A stretch of 64,000 bases of DNA from Rhodopirellula baltica (GTDB taxonomy: Bacteria > Planctomycetota > Planctomycetia > Pirellulales > Pirellulaceae). Of this stretch, positions 18,537 through 26,986 are shown one piece after another (positions within the stretch are counted from its first letter, which is position 1; every line of letters begins with the position of its first letter). The notes below the pieces were generated by a model, which saw nothing but the letters and a program-made list of their open reading frames with translations, was not told the origin of the DNA and made no database searches. Position numbers and translations under genes: made by a program. Location of the stretch: assembly GCA_002901265.1 (NCBI GenBank), contig PPHI01000003.1, forward strand, positions 62,001 to 126,000, in the 5' to 3' direction.

Positions 18537-19520
18537 ATGACCGTTCTCGTTACTGGCAGTGCCGGCCACCTTGGCGAGGCTTTGATGCGGACCTTTCGCA
18601 CCACAGGCCAACCCGCGATCGGACTCGATCGAATGGATTCAGAATTCACCGATGTGGTCGGCAGTGTTTCGGATCGCAAGCTCGTCGATCGGTGTCTGGC
18701 GGATGCCCGAACGGTGATTCACGCCGCGACGCTGCACAAACCGCACGTCGCGACTCACCGCCGCCAGGACTTCGTCGATGTGAACGTCACCGGCACTTTG
18801 AACCTGCTGGAATCAGCCGTCGCAAATCACGTCGACGCGTTCATCTTCACCAGTACCACCAGCGCGTTTGGCGATGCCTTGGTGCCACCGCCCGGCGAGC
18901 CCGCGGCATGGATCACCGAGGAAGTACGGCCCGTACCCAAAAACATCTATGGGACGACCAAGGTCGCCGCCGAAGACCTTTGCCAGTTGTTCCATCGCGA
19001 CCACCGTATCCCAACGTTGATACTGCGGACGTCACGCTTTTTCGCCGAAGAAGACGACAACCGGTCCGTACGTGAATCCTTTGCCGACGACAATATCAAA
19101 GCCAACGAGTTCGTCAGCCGAAGAGTCGACATCGAAGACGCTGTCGCGGCGCACTGCTGTGCACTCCGTCAAGCCGCATCGCTCGGTTTCGGACGTTACA
19201 TCATCAGCGCGACGACTCCGTTCACACCTGATGATCTGCCCGAGTTACGCCGCGACGCCCAAGCTGTATTTCGCCGGCGGTTGCCGGAACTGGTCGCCAC
19301 GTATGAACAACGCGGATGGTCCATGTTTCCGACGATCGATCGAGTCTATGACAACGCGAAAGCTCGTCGTGAGTTACTTTGGCAACCTCAATACGATGTG
19401 ACCACAGTGATGCGTCGCCTTGATCACGGCCAGCCGCTGTTGTCGGATCTTGCAACCACGATCGGCAAAAAAGGCTATCACGAAGAATCGTTCGCCGACG
19501 GTCCCTACCCAACCGCCTAG
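18537..19520 (+). CDS. NAD-dependent epimerase/dehydratase family protein
   Basis: This protein of about 327 aa is an extended short-chain dehydrogenase. The NAD-binding motif is VTGSAGHLGEAL at the N-terminus, the active-site region has FIFTSTTSAFG, and the catalytic YxxxK is YGTTK in NIYGTTKVAAEDL. The substrate is probably a nucleotide sugar but cannot be fixed from sequence. The start is the ATG at 18537; a GTG one codon earlier is also possible. Confidence 0.85.
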   Translation: MTVLVTGSAGHLGEALMRTFRTTGQPAIGLDRMDSEFTDVVGSVSDRKLVDRCLADARTVIHAATLHKPHVATHRRQDFVDVNVTGTLNLLESAVANHVDAFIFTSTTSAFGDALVPPPGEPAAWITEEVRPVPKNIYGTTKVAAEDLCQLFHRDHRIPTLILRTSRFFAEEDDNRSVRESFADDNIKANEFVSRRVDIEDAVAAHCCALRQAASLGFGRYIISATTPFTPDDLPELRRDAQAVFRRRLPELVATYEQRGWSMFPTIDRVYDNAKARRELLWQPQYDVTTVMRRLDHGQPLLSDLATTIGKKGYHEESFADGPYPTA

Positions 19521-19593
19521 CGATCGCTTTCATCGTCTGCGTTGCTTCGAAGACGAAATCCGATAGGATACAAGGCCGCACGCGACGAACGCC

Positions 19594-20178
19594 ATGAAAC
19601 AGAACACCGACGCCACCCTTCCCGATCCGAGCTCGCGCATGGAATGCCAGATGAAACCGGCACCCCATGACGCTTGCCTGGATGTGGACACGATTTCGCA
19701 GCAATGTGACCTGCGGACCCAGCGTCGCAGTGGGCCTGGCGGTCAACATCGCAACAAAACCAGCAGCGGTGTGTTTCTCGAGCATCGGCCCACGGGAACC
19801 ATCGGCGAAGCGACCGAACGACGAAGCCAAGCACAAAACCGCGACGTCGCACTGCGGCGGCTGCGCTACCTACTCGCGATCTCCACCCGCACCCCAAGCC
19901 CGCTCGACGCGGCGTCACCGCCCAACGAGCTCGAAGCCGACTTTCGCAAGCGGTATCGTCGGCACCCATTGAAGCTGAACGAAGAAAACGACGACAAGCC
20001 AGCCGTGTTGGCGTTGATCTTGAATGACCTCTGGGCCAGTGGTGGCCAACCCAGTTTGGTCGCGCCGCTTTGGTCATCGTCGACCAGCAAGATCGTCATG
20101 CTGCTGCGGTCGTTCCCGCCCGCGCTGACTTGGGTCAACCGGGTTCGCGAACATCACGGCAGACTGCCGTTACATTAG
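19594..20178 (+). CDS. Peptide chain release factor-like protein (RF-1 domain, GGQ)
   Basis: This 194-aa protein has the release-factor GGQ motif at residues 49-51 within RRSGPGGQHRNKTSSGVFLE, followed by GTIGEATERRSQAQNRDVAL, the typical RF-1 domain continuation. It lacks the codon-recognition domains of RF1/RF2. Unlike ArfB, it does not end in a basic tail; its C-terminal 90 residues (LKLNEENDDKPAVLALILND, LWASGG) are a separate module also seen in planctomycete RF-like proteins. A role in ribosome rescue or peptidyl-tRNA hydrolysis is likely from the family but not shown. Confidence 0.82.
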   Translation: MKQNTDATLPDPSSRMECQMKPAPHDACLDVDTISQQCDLRTQRRSGPGGQHRNKTSSGVFLEHRPTGTIGEATERRSQAQNRDVALRRLRYLLAISTRTPSPLDAASPPNELEADFRKRYRRHPLKLNEENDDKPAVLALILNDLWASGGQPSLVAPLWSSSTSKIVMLLRSFPPALTWVNRVREHHGRLPLH

Positions 20179-20202
20179 ACGCTGTACTGAAGACGCTGTT
20201 TC

Positions 20203-21984
20203 ATGCGACCGTTGCCAGCCCGAACCGCTCCGATCATCCATAGCTTGCGTGTCGGGGTGGTATTCGCGCTTTGTCTTTTGATCCCATCTGCTCGGCCACC
20301 CTCGCCAACACACGACGGTTCAATCGCAGCACCCGATCTAGCGATCGTGCAATCGATCCTTCCCGAAGTTTTCTCGATCGAACCGACCGCCGATGCCGAG
20401 GGATTCTGGCAAGCATTCGATTCAAACCGACAAGCCATCGCCCGTGTGGGCCGAACCCTGCCAGCAGCAAACGACGTGATCGGTTATCGCGGTCCGACGG
20501 AAGCGTTGGTGGTGATTGATGCTGAGTTCAATCTTCTGGGCGTTCGCTTGATCAACAGCGCCGACACCAAAGAACATGTCAACGCGGTGCGCCTCGCGAC
20601 TGATTTCTTTGACCAATTTCGCGAGTGGAGATTCGACGACTCGGGGTCGCAGGAATCTCCAAGCAAACCCGAAATCGATGCGGTCTCGGGCGCGACGTTG
20701 ACATCACTTGCGTTGGCAAAAGGAGTCATGGCTAGGATCGGTGGTTCACGTCAGTCGCTTGTGTTCCCTGAACCGATCGAAGTCGACGAGATCTCTGATT
20801 GGTTTCCAAAAGCGGACTACATCACCAACAGCAACTACTCCGCCGCCGTCTATGACGCCGAAAATCAAAGGATCGGGCAAGTCCTTCGATCGGGCGCGTT
20901 TACCGATAGTATTGCCGGTTACCAGGGACCAACCGAATTACTCTTCCGGATTCGTGATGACAACCGTTCAAACGCGAAGGACGTGATCATCGAAGCAATC
21001 AAGATTCGTTCGTCGTTTGATAACGAACCCTATGTGCGTTATTGCCGGATGGAGCGGAGCTTCTGGAAAAAGTTTACCGGACAAACGCGTCGGCATCTGG
21101 CCGGAATGACGTTGGAGCAATCTGGTGTCGAAGGTGTTTCCGGTGCGACGATGACCAGTCTGGCAATCGCAGAAACAGTTTATCAAACTTGCGAGTGTTG
21201 GAATGAACAACAACGATTGGAAACCGAACGCCAACGTGATCGGACGACGTTGTGGGGACGAATGACACATAGCCGGATTGGTAAATGGGGTAACGACGTT
21301 CGGCTTAGCAACGCGGGCTTCGCTTGCATCTTGCTGATGATCGGGTTGGGAACGGTGAAGCGATTGGGTTGGTTTCGCAAACGGTGGTTTCGACGCGTTT
21401 GGTTAGTTACCGTCGTTGTTGTGGTCGGGTTTTGGTCCGGCAATATGCTGTCGATGTCGCTGATTGCGGGGTGGGCAGGCGAAGGCATCGCGTGGCGACT
21501 GGCACCGGGCTTGGCTTTGATCGCGCTGATCGCATTGGTCGGGCCAGCCGCTGGAAAATCGAACCCGTACTGCAATCATGTCTGTCCTCATGGTGCCTTG
21601 CAACAACTGATTCGGCCCTCGCAACATTCGTCGCGTCGGATCAAGTTGAATCGCAAGTTAGCTTGGATGATGACGATGATTCCGGGATGCAGCCTGACGA
21701 TTGCTTATCTGACGCTGCTGTTTTACCCCACGGTTGAACTGGCCAATTGGGAACCGTTTCATGCGTACTTGTTTCGTCTGGCGCCAACCGTATCGATTGC
21801 TTTCGCGGTAGCGACCTTGGTGGCTTCGGCTTGGATTCCGATGGGCTATTGTCGTTATGGATGTCCAACAGGACGGCTAATCGAATACCTTCGCCGACGG
21901 GCCACCGGCCATCGCTTGACAGTTTCTGACGGCACCGCAATCGTGTTGCTGGCAGTCGCCCTTTCGGTCCGTCTATCGGGATAA
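20203..21984 (+). CDS. Twin FMN-binding domain, Fe-S membrane protein (NosR/RnfG-like)
   Basis: This 593-aa protein has an N-terminal signal anchor, then two tandem FMN-binding domains. Each ends in a flavinylation motif: DAVSGATLTS (Thr165) and EGVSGATMTS (Thr316). In known RnfG, NqrC and NosR proteins, this Thr receives FMN from the transferase ApbE. After these come about five transmembrane helices and two CxxxCP motifs, CNHVCPHG at 457-463 and CRYGCPTG at 550-556, typical of the NapH/NosR Fe-S region. It probably moves electrons between membrane and outside. No apbE lies in the window. It seems to stand alone or to be cotranscribed with the next gene 8 bp downstream. Confidence 0.85.
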   Translation: MRPLPARTAPIIHSLRVGVVFALCLLIPSARPPSPTHDGSIAAPDLAIVQSILPEVFSIEPTADAEGFWQAFDSNRQAIARVGRTLPAANDVIGYRGPTEALVVIDAEFNLLGVRLINSADTKEHVNAVRLATDFFDQFREWRFDDSGSQESPSKPEIDAVSGATLTSLALAKGVMARIGGSRQSLVFPEPIEVDEISDWFPKADYITNSNYSAAVYDAENQRIGQVLRSGAFTDSIAGYQGPTELLFRIRDDNRSNAKDVIIEAIKIRSSFDNEPYVRYCRMERSFWKKFTGQTRRHLAGMTLEQSGVEGVSGATMTSLAIAETVYQTCECWNEQQRLETERQRDRTTLWGRMTHSRIGKWGNDVRLSNAGFACILLMIGLGTVKRLGWFRKRWFRRVWLVTVVVVVGFWSGNMLSMSLIAGWAGEGIAWRLAPGLALIALIALVGPAAGKSNPYCNHVCPHGALQQLIRPSQHSSRRIKLNRKLAWMMTMIPGCSLTIAYLTLLFYPTVELANWEPFHAYLFRLAPTVSIAFAVATLVASAWIPMGYCRYGCPTGRLIEYLRRRATGHRLTVSDGTAIVLLAVALSVRLSG

Positions 21985-21991
21985 CTGGATC

Positions 21992-22927
21992 ATGCAATTA
22001 TTTCGTCAAACCTGTCCACACTGCCAAGCGACGCTGGAACTTCCAATCGAGGCATCGGGAAAACGATCCCTGTGCCCGGGGTGTGAGCGCGAGTTTGTTG
22101 CCGAACGAGTCGGAGTGTCCTCCGTTCCACACCAAGACGACCGGTCAATTGCTCTCGAGCGCCCTCTCGAACGGGTTTCTATCGAAACTCTGTTTGCGGA
22201 CACGATGGCGATCGTATCGCTCCGTCGCCGCGACCTTTATCTGCCCGCTTTCGTGCTGTGTTTGGGTTACTTCCTATTGGTAGTGATTCCACTTAGCGGA
22301 TTAAACGTCTACGCACAAACCAACTTGCGTTCGGCATTGATTTGGCTTGGCATAGCGACGCCATTCTTTTGCGGCGTCAACACCTATGTGATTGCCATTT
22401 TGATTTACATCGCAAACCGGACGGTCAACGCTTCGTCGAGTGAAGAACCGGCAAGCAACGGAACCGTATTGAAATCGTCTTTCAAACCCGGATGGCCTCT
22501 GTTTCGACAAGTCGCGACGTTCGTCTTATTGGCGACGTTCATTGCATCGGTTCTGGTCGTGGCGACCGGTTTGATGTTCAACCAGATGGCCGCGGCGACG
22601 ATTCAGTTGATGCTGCTGTTGTTCGCGTTTGCGTTTGCGGTTTCCATCATCGCACCCGTCCTCATTGCGATGATGTTGTGGCCGATGCTGCCGCTTTGTG
22701 ACCGCCCGATGCCGCTCCTGGTACGACTGCGGCGAACGTTTCGAATCGCCGCACATAGCTTGTTCAATTCGTTTCTGATCTCTGTCGCGATCACGTTCCT
22801 GCTCGGTATCGGTCTGGGGCTGATGGGGATCGGATTGATCATAACCGCCCCGATCGCGGCACTCTTGCTGGTCGTCGCACAGCGACGGACCGAGGGCGAA
22901 TCGATTCGTTTCCTTGACGAGCAGTGA
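21992..22927 (+). CDS. Zinc-ribbon membrane protein of unknown function
   Basis: This 311-aa protein begins with a small zinc ribbon, CPHC at about 8-11 and CPGC at about 29-32. Two hydrophobic segments follow (about 90-150), then about four more helices (180-300) with glycine-rich turns. It contains DRPMPLLVRLRRTFRIAAHS, a linker between helices. The design, ribbon plus multiple helices, is common in planctomycete proteins of unknown role. It starts 8 bp after the stop of the FMN protein and so is probably in the same operon. Confidence 0.7.
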   Translation: MQLFRQTCPHCQATLELPIEASGKRSLCPGCEREFVAERVGVSSVPHQDDRSIALERPLERVSIETLFADTMAIVSLRRRDLYLPAFVLCLGYFLLVVIPLSGLNVYAQTNLRSALIWLGIATPFFCGVNTYVIAILIYIANRTVNASSSEEPASNGTVLKSSFKPGWPLFRQVATFVLLATFIASVLVVATGLMFNQMAAATIQLMLLLFAFAFAVSIIAPVLIAMMLWPMLPLCDRPMPLLVRLRRTFRIAAHSLFNSFLISVAITFLLGIGLGLMGIGLIITAPIAALLLVVAQRRTEGESIRFLDEQ

Positions 22928-22983
22928 CCGTTGCCTGCTAAGAAGAGCTCCCAAAAAGAAAACGGTCGGCGTGTCAAATTTTA

Positions 22984-23029
22984 TTGACACAACCAGGAGA
23001 CTCGGTGTACCATGACAGCGGTACACCGA
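22984..23029 (+). promoter_or_regulatory. Promoter and operator of the GntR/ABC operon
   Basis: TTGACA at 22984-22989 and TACCAT at 23008-23013 (18-bp spacing) make a plausible -35/-10 pair. A perfect 10-bp inverted repeat with 8-bp spacer, TCGGTGTACC (23002-23011) and GGTACACCGA (23020-23029), overlaps the -10. Its GTGTAC core resembles operators of YtrA-type GntR repressors, so autorepression is likely. A second stem, CACTCT-aaccg-AGAGTG (23038-23054), lies just before the gene. Confidence 0.6.
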
Positions 23030-23061
23030 ATCGAGTTCACTCTAACCGAGAGTGCCTGCCG

Positions 23062-23484
23062 ATGTTTTTTTCAGTCGATCCAGACGGGGATGTCCCGATC
23101 TACGAACAGATCGTCCGCCAAGTCAAACTTGCGGTGGCGGACGGCATCCTGGTCGGTGGACAGATGCTGCCGAGTGTTCGTCAATTGGCCAATGATTTGG
23201 CGATCAATTCGAACACGATCGCGCGAGCGTATCAGGAATTGCAAAGCGATCAGGTGATCGAACCGTTGCGCGGTCGCGGTATGATCGTCCGTCGGGACGC
23301 GATCAAGCGTTGTACCAAAGCGCGCAACTCTCTTGTCACGGACAGCTTTCGCCGTGCCCTTGCCGATGCCTTGGCAGGCGGAATGACCGCCGACGAATTA
23401 CGCGAACTCTTCGAAAGCGAACTCACACGCCAACTCAAGGAGATCGAACAAACCGCGCGAGCCAGCGGCAACGGCAGCCATTGA
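23062..23484 (+). CDS. GntR-family transcriptional regulator (YtrA subfamily)
   Basis: This protein of about 140 aa has an N-terminal winged-helix domain with PIYEQIVRQVKLAVADGIL, LPSVRQLANDLAINSNTIAR and AYQELQSDQVIEPLRGRG, the YtrA-type GntR pattern. The C-terminal part is only about 60 residues, as is normal for the YtrA subfamily, whose effector is often unknown. I start it at the ATG at 23062 (MFFSVDPDGDVPIYEQ), since the longer frame from 22984 would begin inside the promoter and operator. It heads an operon with an ABC ATPase and permease, which it probably represses. Confidence 0.88.
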   Translation: MFFSVDPDGDVPIYEQIVRQVKLAVADGILVGGQMLPSVRQLANDLAINSNTIARAYQELQSDQVIEPLRGRGMIVRRDAIKRCTKARNSLVTDSFRRALADALAGGMTADELRELFESELTRQLKEIEQTARASGNGSH

Positions 23485-23529
23485 TTTCTTCTCCTCTTTC
23501 ACCGGTCACTTCTCTTGGGGAATCGCACA

Positions 23530-24477
23530 ATGAATTCGATCATTTCATTAAAGAGCGTTAGCAAGTCGTTTGGGGATAAACAAGCACTCGATGAGGTCAG
23601 CTTGGATATCCCGCCCGGGATCGTGTTTGCCTTGCTAGGTGAAAATGGCGCTGGCAAAACCACGATGATTCGGATCTTGACCGGGGCGATCAAGCCCGAT
23701 GCCGGCACCGCGACGGTACTGGGATTGTCTTGTCATCGTGATGGCGAAACGATCCGCCAACGATCCGGTTATGTGTCGGACGCGCCGGCCCTGTATGACT
23801 GGATGACGTCTCAAGAAATCGGTTGGTTTACGTCCGCCTTTTATGATGAAGCGTTCCCATTTCGGTATGCCGAAGCGCTGCAGAATTTCGACGTTCCGGC
23901 GGGCGTCAAAATCAAGAACATGAGCAAAGGCCAACGTGCAAAAGTCGCGTTGGCGTTGGCAACCTCGCACGATCCGGAGCTTTTGATTCTGGATGAGCCG
24001 ACCAGCGGACTTGATCCGATGGTCCGTCGTCAATTTTTAGAATCGATGGTCGACCGGGCAGCACTCGGGCACACCGTTTTTCTGTCCAGCCATCAGATCA
24101 GCGAGGTCGAACGGGTCGCGGACTGGATCGGTATTTTGCACGAAGGCAAACTCAAGTTGGTCAAGCCACTTCAGGACCTTCGTGAATCGACGCAGATCAT
24201 TACTGCGACGTTGGAGCATAGCGACGCAACGGTGGCGCTGCCTCGCGGCGAGGTGCTGACAGAAACCAAGAACGCACGCCAAATTCGCTGGATTGTCAGC
24301 AATTTGCCAGAAAACTGGCGTGACGATTTTCGTGAGGACTCCGGAATTGTTCGCATCGAACAAACGACTCCCACGCTGGAAGAAATCTTCGTCGCGGTCT
24401 GCGACGCTCGGGCCAGTCGCCCACCGCAGCAAAGTAACGTCAACGAACGCAAACCTGCGACAGAATCGGTGGCGTAG
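23530..24477 (+). CDS. ABC transporter ATP-binding protein
   Basis: This protein of about 315 aa is an ABC ATPase. Walker A is GENGAGKTT at 37-45, the signature is MSKGQRAKVALALA (an LSGGQ variant) and Walker B is LLILDEPTSGLDP, followed by FLSSHQISEVERVADWIGIL with the H-loop. The last 90 residues hold an accessory region common in ABC-2 ATPases. The start is the ATG at 23530 with GGGGA upstream; a longer frame exists. It is the second gene of the GntR operon and its partner permease follows 53 bp later. Confidence 0.93.
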   Translation: MNSIISLKSVSKSFGDKQALDEVSLDIPPGIVFALLGENGAGKTTMIRILTGAIKPDAGTATVLGLSCHRDGETIRQRSGYVSDAPALYDWMTSQEIGWFTSAFYDEAFPFRYAEALQNFDVPAGVKIKNMSKGQRAKVALALATSHDPELLILDEPTSGLDPMVRRQFLESMVDRAALGHTVFLSSHQISEVERVADWIGILHEGKLKLVKPLQDLRESTQIITATLEHSDATVALPRGEVLTETKNARQIRWIVSNLPENWRDDFREDSGIVRIEQTTPTLEEIFVAVCDARASRPPQQSNVNERKPATESVA

Positions 24478-24530
24478 CAGCGTTTCAGTGAGAGTGTTTG
24501 GTACGGTGCTTCAACGTTAAGAGTGATGCA

Positions 24531-26972
24531 ATGAATGGACGAATCTTTTCGCGGCTTCTTTGGAAGGACTACCGCATCGTTCGAATGCTCGGCGTGGCCG
24601 CATGCTGTGCGTCAGTCGGGATGATGGTGTTGTTGGAACTCTCGGCCGCTATGAACAACTTGCATGACCAGGAAGTTGCCAACCTGGCGAGAGCGATTTG
24701 GGTGTTTGTTCCATTTCTGGTCGCCTTCGGTGCTCCCGCAATGTTGGTCGGGATGGAAGAAGAAAGCGGCTCCCTGAAATGGCTCGGGACGTTGCCGGCC
24801 AATTGGAAGATGGTGACGACGAGTAAGTTTGTTGTCGGCCTAGCCTGTCTGTTGGCTTCTTGGGCGATCGCGACGACCTTGCTAATGATCTCGTACCAAT
24901 TGCATTCGATTCAACTGGATTTTCGCATCTCGACACGAGCAAATTTGATTGACGGTGACATGTCTGCGGCGATCGCGTTTATTGCGACCAGCCTACTGAT
25001 GTTGATCTGCAGCTTTGTCACCGCCTATTTCTTTCGCTCACCAATCGCCGGTCTGATTGCGTTTTTACCGACGATCTTTGGCTGCCTTTGGGGCCTCGTC
25101 AATTGGTTTGACTTTCAAACCGGCCCCCAACATTCAACCCCGCTCACAACAGAACACTTGCCTTTGTTGATCGTCGATTCGGTCGGGTTAGCAATGATCG
25201 TGTTCACGTTGATGTATTTCCTGGCTTGGCGACGTTTGACTTGGGCACAACGCAAATGGTCGCTGAAGCGATCTTCCAAGCGATCAGAATTCTCGTCGGT
25301 CGCAAACGCATACCGGCCTCCCCATGAACCATCGCGATTGGCACAAGCTGTCATTCCGAAAGTTCCGCCAACTCGCTTCGGTGCACTGTTGTGGCAAAGT
25401 CTTCGCCCAACTCGCTGGTACTTCTTGCTAGCGATCGCCGCAATTTCGTGGGTGGCAGCGCAAGGGTTCTTTTATGTTTCCAACTCAAGAAACCTTTCGA
25501 TTCATCCTGCCACGTTCCTGATCGCCAGCACGGTGTTGTTCTTTGTGGCCGGCCTGACGTTTTACAGTGATTCGCTTCGCGGCCGAAATGCGTTCTTCTT
25601 TGACCGTGGCATCTCACCAAAGCTGGTTTGGGTCACACGTGTGCTGCCATCATTCGTGATTGTGCATCTGCTGTTTGCCGCCATGATGGTTCTGATGTTC
25701 TTAGATCAGTCCCTGTTACTGCCATGGAAATGGGCAGCGACGTACGGGATCGGACTTTCTGCGTATGCGATGGCCGTGATGTTTTCGCAATCGACATCGC
25801 GACCGCTGCTGAACTTCTTCGCGGGCCCCGTGGCGGTTTACTTTTCAGCCATCCTGTTGGGATTGTGTCTGTTCGAGTATTTCGCTGAAGCGATGGGACT
25901 GCTGATCATTTCGGCAATCATTCTGCTTTACGGGTCGTATCGTTTAACCGACTTGTGGATGCAGCAGCAGACACGCAACCGCCGCTACATTTTGCGTCAA
26001 TCAAAGTACATCGCGGCAGCACTCTTTGCGCCGTTTTTGATTGTCTTTGTCGTTCGCTGGGCGACGTTGCCGCCACGTGATTCGAGTTGGAGACATGAAA
26101 TGGAAACGGTCCAGCTGCCAAGCCGAAGCAGTCTGGAAAGCATTTGGATCAATCCGAACCTTCTCTATAACTCAACATTGACGCCGAGCAATGACTATTT
26201 CGATTCGCGAGAAGAAGCATCTCAGAAGATTTCAGCAGAACTGGCAGCCAAATCGTCCATCGGCGAGCATGTCACATTCAATGAAATCGCGTCATGCTTT
26301 ACCAATGAAGCCATCTTTTATGGATTACGGCAGGACACGCTTGCAATCACCTGGCTTGAAGCCCCCGATTCAGCGAACTACGAACTCCAACTGGACTGTA
26401 TCCGTGTCTTGTCGAAGTGGTCGAAACTGATCCGTGAGCGCGCCGTTGTTGGACAAGCCGACTTAACCACGCTGCTGTCGATCGCCGAACAAGCCGACTT
26501 GTTTAGCTGCGAAGCGCTTCAGATGTTTGTCAGTCGAGACGGCGCTCGGCCTGAGCTGCAAGAGATCATCGACGGCCTACCGGATGAGTATCTGGTTCAG
26601 CAATCACGCCGGAATGCGATGATTCGAAACTGGCGCGGTCCGCTGGAAAAACAAAGCCAACGATGGATGCCCAGACCACAAACACCCACCGCGTTTTGGA
26701 TGTACCTGGAACAGGTTCGGTCGAAACGAGCGATTGACCGAATCACACAGATCGCCCTGAACCAAATCGAGTTCGATGCGCAAATCGATACTCAGGCAGT
26801 CGAAGACCTAATGAAAGACGCCTACATCGTCGTTGACCACCGCACCGACACTTTTGTCATGACGTCAACGACAAAATGGCTGGAACGATTTCAGACCGTC
26901 AACTTTTGGATGAAGCATCTTCGCCAACAGTCGCGTGATGCGAAGGATGCGGCAGGATTGAGTGTGGAATAA
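24531..26972 (+). CDS. ABC-2-type permease with long C-terminal soluble domain
   Basis: This protein of about 813 aa has two blocks of roughly six transmembrane helices each (about residues 10-240 and 290-490), followed by a hydrophilic region of some 300 residues with no family I know. The N-terminal block fits ABC-2 permeases: LLWKDYRIVRMLGVAACCAS, MLVGMEEESGSLKWLGTLPA. It is the last gene of the GntR-ATPase-permease operon. The cargo is unknown. The start ATG at 24531 is favoured over the frame opening at 24498. It ends 14 bp before the convergent permease gene. Confidence 0.85.
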   Translation: MNGRIFSRLLWKDYRIVRMLGVAACCASVGMMVLLELSAAMNNLHDQEVANLARAIWVFVPFLVAFGAPAMLVGMEEESGSLKWLGTLPANWKMVTTSKFVVGLACLLASWAIATTLLMISYQLHSIQLDFRISTRANLIDGDMSAAIAFIATSLLMLICSFVTAYFFRSPIAGLIAFLPTIFGCLWGLVNWFDFQTGPQHSTPLTTEHLPLLIVDSVGLAMIVFTLMYFLAWRRLTWAQRKWSLKRSSKRSEFSSVANAYRPPHEPSRLAQAVIPKVPPTRFGALLWQSLRPTRWYFLLAIAAISWVAAQGFFYVSNSRNLSIHPATFLIASTVLFFVAGLTFYSDSLRGRNAFFFDRGISPKLVWVTRVLPSFVIVHLLFAAMMVLMFLDQSLLLPWKWAATYGIGLSAYAMAVMFSQSTSRPLLNFFAGPVAVYFSAILLGLCLFEYFAEAMGLLIISAIILLYGSYRLTDLWMQQQTRNRRYILRQSKYIAAALFAPFLIVFVVRWATLPPRDSSWRHEMETVQLPSRSSLESIWINPNLLYNSTLTPSNDYFDSREEASQKISAELAAKSSIGEHVTFNEIASCFTNEAIFYGLRQDTLAITWLEAPDSANYELQLDCIRVLSKWSKLIRERAVVGQADLTTLLSIAEQADLFSCEALQMFVSRDGARPELQEIIDGLPDEYLVQQSRRNAMIRNWRGPLEKQSQRWMPRPQTPTAFWMYLEQVRSKRAIDRITQIALNQIEFDAQIDTQAVEDLMKDAYIVVDHRTDTFVMTSTTKWLERFQTVNFWMKHLRQQSRDAKDAAGLSVE

Positions 26973-26986
26973 CGCTAGGCGAATCG

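Noticed and set aside
23062-26972. GntR/ABC operon as a defence or toxin system
   Set aside because: The genes match ordinary YtrA-type regulation of an ABC exporter; nothing suggests defence.
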